64,000 nucleotides of DNA from Gamarada debralockiae. Lineage: Eukaryota; Ascomycota; Leotiomycetes; Helotiales; Hyphodiscaceae. Position numbers and translations under genes: made by a program. Within the stretch, counting starts at the first letter, position 1; every line of letters starts with the position of its first letter. The notes beneath the pieces are model-generated. The model ran no database searches and was not told the DNA's origin. It saw only the letters and a program-made list of their open reading frames with translations. Where the stretch lies: positions 1-64,000 of the forward strand of contig NXFV01000506.1 of assembly GCA_002803225.1 (NCBI GenBank). The letters are read 5' to 3'. This document shows positions 55,702-64,000 of the stretch, piece after piece.

Positions 55702-56595
55702 CTAGTCCTCTCCCTGTTCCATGTAGCTCACTGGTGCATAGGAATGTAGATGGCTTTGATTTGAGGGTAGCAATTTATGAAGACTGTAGCCCGAGCTTGG
55801 AAAGGAAACTGGACTACCAAAATCCAATGCAGGTTTTCCAAAACTCGAGCCAACGGAGGGAGTTGCAAGCTCCCAAGGATCGCAGACAGAGGAGGGGCTC
55901 TTCACTGCTGATACCAGGGTACTAGTAGGAAGGAGGGAGTCAGGACTGGGTAGATTCCTTTCATGGGTCTTTTTATGAGCAGTGAGTTTGTCACTCCTGG
56001 CGTAGGCCTTTCCACATCCTGGGACATCGCAGCGGTGGCCACGATATCCTGAGTGAACGGATTTCAGATGGCGGTTGAGATCAGACCTGCGACAGAAGGG
56101 CTTTCGAATCGAGCAGGTAGGCCAAGGGCAGCGGAGGAGATGGTAGGTCTGGATATGATGATCCAGATCAGTAGAAAACAAGAAGGCTCTTGTCCTGGCT
56201 TTGCAGCCGGTCCAAAAACAGTGGAAGGTTTGCGGATAGAACAGTTTTTGAAATCCTTGGTAGGCATTCAGTTCAGGCTGGACAGCCAAGATCTGGGGTA
56301 AAGCCATCCAGGGATGGAATGACTCGCTCTCTTCCAATGAGGTTGCATATTCCAAACTCTTGAGGGAACAACAGGACTTGTAGGTATCCAATCCATTTTG
56401 GGTATACAAACCATCTCCGTAAGACTGCTTGCGGGGTGCGGTATCTTCGCGCCATTGGGGAAGTTCGCTGGGAAATTGAAGGAACTCCGAATCCAAATCC
56501 AATTTGGGCCCCAAGTGGCTCTGGGTATTTCCTGGAGAGTACAGAGTCCCTTGCTCCGGCTGGAACATGAGAATTCCAGCTTGCAAGCTCGACAT
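55702..56595 (-). CDS. C2H2 zinc-finger protein
   Basis: An intronless frame of 297 residues from ATG 56595. Near residues 123-215 it has three zinc-finger-like units: FHCFWTGCKARTRAFLFSTD with HIQTYH, LRCPWPTCSIRKPFCRRSDL with HLKSVH, and HRCDVPGCGKAYARSDKLTA with HKKTH. The last two fit C2H2 spacing, the first is looser. The flanks are Ser/Pro-rich with no other domain. This is a probable sequence-specific DNA-binding protein; targets unknown. It ends shortly upstream of the kinase relic and lies within a segment flanked by diverged repeats, so this locus was duplicated or rearranged. The gene itself shows no internal stop. Confidence 0.7.
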   Translation of the reverse strand: MSSLQAGILMFQPEQGTLYSPGNTQSHLGPKLDLDSEFLQFPSELPQWREDTAPRKQSYGDGLYTQNGLDTYKSCCSLKSLEYATSLEESESFHPWMALPQILAVQPELNAYQGFQKLFYPQTFHCFWTGCKARTRAFLFSTDLDHHIQTYHLLRCPWPTCSIRKPFCRRSDLNRHLKSVHSGYRGHRCDVPGCGKAYARSDKLTAHKKTHERNLPSPDSLLPTSTLVSAVKSPSSVCDPWELATPSVGSSFGKPALDFGSPVSFPSSGYSLHKLLPSNQSHLHSYAPVSYMEQGED

Positions 56596-57520
56596 GCTTC
56601 CTTAACAGCATTAGCATCGCCATTCCTAACTCAGGATAAGACATACAGGGTTTTGACGTTAAAGTCTTCGATTCCTGAATTGCTGATGAGCATTGAAAAG
56701 GTGTTCAAAAGTTCGAGAATTGGATTTTCGTTGGGAGGGGCATGGAGGGTGTATTTACTCCAACGCTCGGCTGCCAAGCGAAGGGCAGCTGACAGTTGCA
56801 TGCAAGAGGGCGCATGAGGGCAGCATTTTGGAAATGAGGCTTCTTTCCTCCGTCATATTTTGAAACCTGAAGCGATAATTGGGCGACTTGAACCCATAAT
56901 TGTGAGGCAACTACGTCAAAGAATTTGGAAGAGGAAGCCCACAGGTATGCCTTACCGTTGTCGGATAACTGAACATGGCATACAATTGATCAAGCGAGGT
57001 AGGGGAGTCCAGCCAGTTCCAGTAGATTGGGACAACCACCGAGAGCAAAAATCCGAAGGCTTCTGACGGAACATCTTTCTTATTCAAGGCTACCAACCAT
57101 TAACTATGCCCTCTGCATGCCCTCAAACAAACTGTAAAGTCAATGTCCTGCCAAAAGGACAGTCCCTGGCAATCTATGAGTAGCATATAAATGCGTCTAT
57201 GATGAAATGAAAGACCGCTGCAAGAATCCACCCTCCCGCACAATCTCGCCTCCTTTGTAATGCTTCGCTTTCATCCCGTGTGTGGGCAACTTTTCGGGCT
57301 GCGATTAGGTATCCATTCGTCTACCGGCTGTGTCACAAACAGGCTTTGCTGGACTTGGGTGTGACTGAACGTCTTGGGAGCGAGGAGGGCCATTCGTGTT
57401 GCTGGCGGAGATTGTGTAGGGATGGAGGAGGAGCGCAATGTATAATGCCGCAGATCCTTTCACATGAAATCGTCACTGATCCCTGTTAGCAAATGGTTCA
57501 TGTAAGTGTAGGCTTGATAC
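56596..57520. other. C2H2 promoter and second repeat copy
   Basis: Contains the partner (56762-57155) of the diverged repeat at 53310-53730. The rest shows no gene up to the eIF3j stop. Confidence 0.5.
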
Positions 57521-58593
57521 TCACTCTCCAAAGTCGTCATCGTAAGTGCTGGTGTCGACCGCGGTTGAGGCGTTTCTACCAGCGACCAATGCAACCTTTG
57601 TCTTCTGAGCCTTGCTCTTCTTGCCAGTCTTGTCCGCGGCTTTCTCTTCCTTCATTCTCTCGTTGCTCAAGGCAGTCAGGCCGCTGGCAATCTTCTTGAT
57701 CTGATCACTCGGCAGATCCCTAGCCAGCTGCTTTGTGAACTCTTGCAAGAAGATAACATAGTGGGCTTTCTTGGAATTGTTGGTGAGAACAGGAACCAGG
57801 GTATCGCGAAGCTTCTCGAACTGCAGTTTGGTCTTGGGGTCGAAGAGGGGGAGAGTAGTCAAGTCGACGGTCGAGGTTGGGTCCTTGGAATCGACAACGA
57901 CGGCATTAGCTGCAGTGGTGACCTTGCGGCTGTTGCTAATGCCGATGTTGCCAAACAGATCCTCGGCGTGCTTCAAATCGGACTCCTGCTCGGTGCGACG
58001 AAGGCGTTCTCGTCGGGTAGCCTCATCCTCCTCGCTGCTTTCCTCATCGCTATCTTCTTCAGCCTTGCGCAGGGCCTTCTTCTCTGCAATACGTTCTGCC
58101 TTTGATTTCTTGTTCGCGGCGGCCTCTGCATCGGCCTTGGCCTTTCGTTCTGCGGCTGCCTTGGCTTTCTCGCGCTCCACTGAAAAGAAAGCAGTCAGCG
58201 CGCAATTCCATAAGACGGGTCTGTCATATCCTTACCTTCAGAGTCTTCCGCAGCATCCCAAGAGTCTAAGACATCGCTATCTTCTTCCTCCTCGTCGTCA
58301 AACTTGCTTCTTCTTGCGACTGGCGCTGTTGGAGGGGAGGAAGGAGGTGTAGAGCTGTCCTCTTCTTCGTCTGTTCGGTTGAGTAGCGGTCAGTAAATGT
58401 AGCCCTAAAACTATTCACCTTGCATGGCCTACTGCAGCGTCGATCTCAGAATGGAGCCGCACAGACAGTTGTCTTTGAAAGGAGTGATTTATCAGAGTCG
58501 TGAGATGTTGGTCATACGCAGCGCGACGGCGGACAACCTTATGACGCGCTCGTGAAAATGAAATTCTGGCCACTTACCCCACTTGTCAGGCAT
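57521..58593 (-). CDS. HCR1: Translation initiation factor eIF3 subunit J (HCR1)
   Basis: Three exons (58593-58578, 58370-58236, 58179-57521) encode 269 residues, close to the usual 265. The first exon is only 16 nt (MPDKW plus one base). Then come the acidic N-terminus (DEEEDSSTPPSSPPTAPVAR, FDDEEEEDSDVLDSWD), a coiled-coil Lys/Ala/Glu stretch (EREKAKAAAERKAKADAEAA), RRTEQESDLKHAEDLFGNIG and a helical C-terminus (LQFEKLRDTLVPVLTNNSKK, YVIFLQEFTKQLARDLPSDQ) ending YDDDFGE. This loosely bound eIF3 subunit acts at the 40S decoding centre in initiation, start-codon selection and ribosome recycling. Confidence 0.9.
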
Positions 58594-59229
58594 TTTGAAG
58601 ATTGTGGTTTTTGTTCGGAGAATTTTATGTAGATGTTGGAGATGATCTCTAACTCTGGAGCGGGCGTCGATACTTTGTAAATCGAAGTGGAAGAGGGCGG
58701 TGCTGTCGAAAATGGTTTGTGGTGTGACAATTTATGAAGGGTTTGGAGTCTGAAATAGAAATGGTTTTCGGCGATTGTGGCTCTGGGAGGCCCACCCTAA
58801 AATCTCGCATAATGATTGGGCAGCTGTGATTCCGACTGAGATTGGGCATTCCACCTGTTATCGAATTCAGCCCAACCCCTTTACAGGAGTGTGCTTTGTT
58901 TTTACAAGTAGCCAGCGACTCTATCCCTTGGATGCCGGTCTATATTTGTTTTAAGATGATGGCCAACAAGTCAAGTGTCCCTCCATGGTCAATTGGAGCG
59001 GCAAGAATCAGGTACGGTAAGGTACCTCAAGCAGTTGAGACCTGTTTTGACTGTTTTGAGGATCACTGATGCATTCAATATGCATTGTTACATTCCAGTT
59101 GATTTCAAATGCAAATTCAGGATTCTCAAATAGATGTGTGGTAATCTTTTCACAATAAAACTCAGATTGCTAGCTTTTTGTTTTCTTCAACCTTCAACAT
59201 TTTTCCCAAGCAAAAGTAGGATTCCGGAT
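58594..59229. other. Intergenic, HCR1 promoter
   Basis: 636 bp between the HCR1 ATG and the enolase stop. No gene seen. Confidence 0.5.
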
Positions 59230-62020
<2,791 letters not shown>

Positions 62021-63356
62021 ATGTCATCCGGAAGTGATGAAGAGCGTCAACATGCTCTGGCCTCATTCAAGACGAAGCTACTGGAATCAAGAGAATGGGA
62101 GGCAAAGCTGAAGGCATTACGGTTAGAGATCAAGGGACTGCAGAAGGACTTCGATCATACGGAGGACAATATCAAAGCTTTACAGAGTGTCGGGCAGATT
62201 ATTGGGGAGGTTTTGAAACAGCTTGATGATGAGAGATGTCGGTTGCTCACTCCATATCCATCTGCTTGCTTTAGCTAACATCATGTCTGCCAGTCATCGT
62301 TAAAGCCTCATCAGGTCCCAGATATGTCGTCGGCTGCAGATCGAAAGTCGACAAGGTCAAGCTTAAGCAAGGAACCCGCGTTGCTCTCGACATGACCACG
62401 CTCACGATTATGCGAATGCTACCTCGAGAAGTCGATCCTCTTGTCTATAATATGTCTTTGGAGGACCCTGGTCAAGTCAGCTTTGGCGGAATTGGTGGAT
62501 TGAACGAGCAGATCAGAGAGTTGAGAGAAGTCATCGAGCTTCCTTTGAAGAACCCAGAGCTGTTCCTTCGAGTTGGTATCAAGCCTCCCAAAGGCGTACT
62601 GTTATATGGACCTCCAGGAACAGGAAAGACATTATTGGCAAGAGCCGTGGCTAGTAGTTTAGAGACAAACTTCTTGAAGGGTAAGTTTCGTGGGCTTCTA
62701 CTTCAATCTGGCTTACTGACCGCCGCACAGTTGTCTCCTCTGCGATCGTCGACAAGTACATCGGAGAGTCTGCCCGTCTAATACGAGAAATGTTCGGATA
62801 TGCAAAGGAACACGAGCCATGTATCATCTTCATGGACGAAATCGATGCGATTGGAGGACGAAGATTCTCTGAGGGTACTTCAGCCGATCGTGAGATTCAG
62901 CGAACGTTGATGGAGCTGCTAAATCAGCTTGATGGTTTCGATTACTTGGGCAAGACAAAGATCATCATGGCTACGAACCGGCCCGATACTCTCGACCCTG
63001 CGCTCCTCCGAGCTGGACGTTTGGACAGAAAAATTGAGATTCCCCTTCCTAACGAGGTTGGCCGTTTGGAGATTATGAAGATTCATGCTGCCGGTGTTGT
63101 CACGGAGGGTGATATCGATTTCGAGAGTGTGGTGAAGATGAGCGACGGTCTCAACGGAGCTGATTTGAGAAACGTCGTGACTGAAGCGTATGTATTCCAC
63201 CAGATACCTTGTGTACTGATGCTGACTGTTTATAGCGGTTTGTTCGCAATTAGGGATTACCGCGATGCAGTCAACCAAGATGACTTCAACAAGGCAGTCC
63301 GCAAGGTGGCAGAATCGAAGAAGCTGGAGGGTAAGCTGGAATACCAAAAGCTCTAA
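62021..63356 (+). CDS. RPT4: 26S proteasome regulatory ATPase RPT4
   Basis: Four exons (62021-62237, 62294-62680, 62731-63187, 63236-63356) encode 393 residues. An N-terminal coiled coil ([20 protein letters not shown]) precedes an OB-type region ([20 protein letters not shown]) and the AAA+ module. The AAA+ features are [20 protein letters not shown], Walker A GPPGTGKT, pore loop KYIGESARL, Walker [12 protein letters not shown], sensor-1 [10 protein letters not shown], arginine fingers in [16 protein letters not shown], and [17 protein letters not shown]. The sequence fits the RPT4/PSMC6 branch of the 19S base ring that unfolds ubiquitinated substrates. It ends LEYQKL. Confidence 0.93.
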
Positions 63357-63676
63357 TCTAATGAGGTATTTGTTTCTTGCGTCGGCGCCCTGGCATATCG
63401 AGGTTGAGCATAGCCTCGTTACTGTAACTATACTACCAGAAATGCATAGATCTGTTCTTGAGGGCCTCGACATGACTGTGATATCACCCACTTATGATTT
63501 TACGTTTGGCTCTCTCATAAATTTCTCTGTACAAGTACACGAACCCACGCAAAGCAAGTGCATCATCACCTCCCCCTACATCTTCCATTGAAGAATATAT
63601 TATATCTCCCGATCACTGGCCTACTCTCTTTCCATTCTCAAAGTTCACCCGCTACTCCCACGTCTTGATGAAACCC
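63357..63676. other. Convergent 3' spacer
   Basis: 320 bp between the RPT4 stop and the probable stop of the edge gene. No gene seen. Confidence 0.5.
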
Positions 63677-64000
63677 CTAACAACAGGCATCCTCTCGCCC
63701 CATACTCAACCACCCCAACCCCGCCTCCTCTCCCTCCTCCCCATACCGGCGCCACGCACACCGATACATCGCCAACTCCAGCGCCGCAAGCGCAAACGCC
63801 GCCACCGGAGCCTCGTTTCCAATTCCAACACCCACAGGCGCTGATATCGAACTCATCTTCGATGTGGCAGTAGCTGTTGCTACCATTCCGGAGGTACTCG
63901 ATAAGGATGGAGTGACAGCGGCCTAAGGAGTCCATGGTGGTAGGGTGAATGCCACTGATGTGGTTGAAGATGATGAGGCTGCTTTTGAGGCGGAATGGGA
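63677..64000 (-). CDS. 3' end of a possible membrane or GPI-type protein, cut by window edge
   Basis: The last exon (from about 63927 after a CTTAG acceptor, to the stop at 63677) reads AAVTPSLSSTSGMVATATAT, then MSSISAPVGVGIG, EAPVAAFALAALELAMYRCA and a charged end (RRYGEEGEEAGLGWL). A Ser/Thr-rich stretch followed by an Ala/Leu-rich hydrophobic run resembles the C-terminus of fungal wall or membrane proteins. Upstream sequence (SHSASKAASSSSTTS) is also Ser-rich and runs off the edge. Family unknown. Confidence 0.35.

Overview
The window is nuclear DNA of a filamentous ascomycete (Pezizomycotina). Genes lie on both strands and are split by short GT-AG introns of about 45-130 nt. They include a Zn2Cys6 regulator, a CRZ1-type calcineurin-responsive factor, an ATG33 mitophagy receptor and a 2EXR-type fungal family member. 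Several proteins resemble those I associate with Leotiomycetes, but the class cannot be fixed from the sequence alone. Exon boundaries below were placed by eye from splice motifs, reading frame and family conservation. For every resolved multi-exon gene the exon lengths add up to a whole number of codons.

Layout. 0.45-9.4 kb: a fragmented 2EXR gene, geranylgeranyltransferase I beta (CDC43) divergent from ILM1, a RING E3 ligase, and a 2OG-Fe(II) dioxygenase. 9.8-12 kb: an unresolved small minus-strand gene and a four-exon COX23. 12.6-19.5 kb: the NatB subunit NAA25/MDM20, a secreted M20 carboxypeptidase whose two introns read through in frame, a relic of the NAA25 3' end, and a HAD phosphatase. 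20.6-31 kb: CRZ1 and a roughly 1,950-residue Lys/Glu-rich protein made of WG..KKDKKKK repeats. 32-40.6 kb: a DUF3445/HODM haem-type protein, a Zn2Cys6 factor of nine exons, a peroxisomal 2,4-dienoyl-CoA reductase (SPS19-like, C-terminal AKL) and ATG33 in divergent orientation. 41-43.1 kb: two tandem decayed gene copies. 43.5-52.2 kb: a C2-domain protein, a BAR-PH-ArfGAP protein and a thioesterase. 53.3-57.2 kb: a duplicated, decaying segment with a Ran1/VHS1-like kinase pseudogene and a C2H2 gene. 57.5-64 kb: eIF3j, enolase, RPT4, and the 3' end of a gene running off the right edge.

Most genes are single-copy housekeeping genes. There is no biosynthetic gene cluster or intact transposon. The genes do not form one pathway; the functional links are small: geranylgeranylation and Arf regulation for membrane traffic, mitochondrial factors (COX23, ATG33), protein turnover (RING ligase, RPT4), and translation and glycolysis (eIF3j, enolase).

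I found no convincing new multi-gene system. The items most worth a second look are the repetitive giant protein with a recent 129-bp tandem duplication, the kinase relic with a triplicated 3' end, the tandem decayed pair at 41-43 kb, the NAA25 fragment, and the gene-model traps (in-frame introns, a GC-AG intron, and a COX23 gene built of very small exons).
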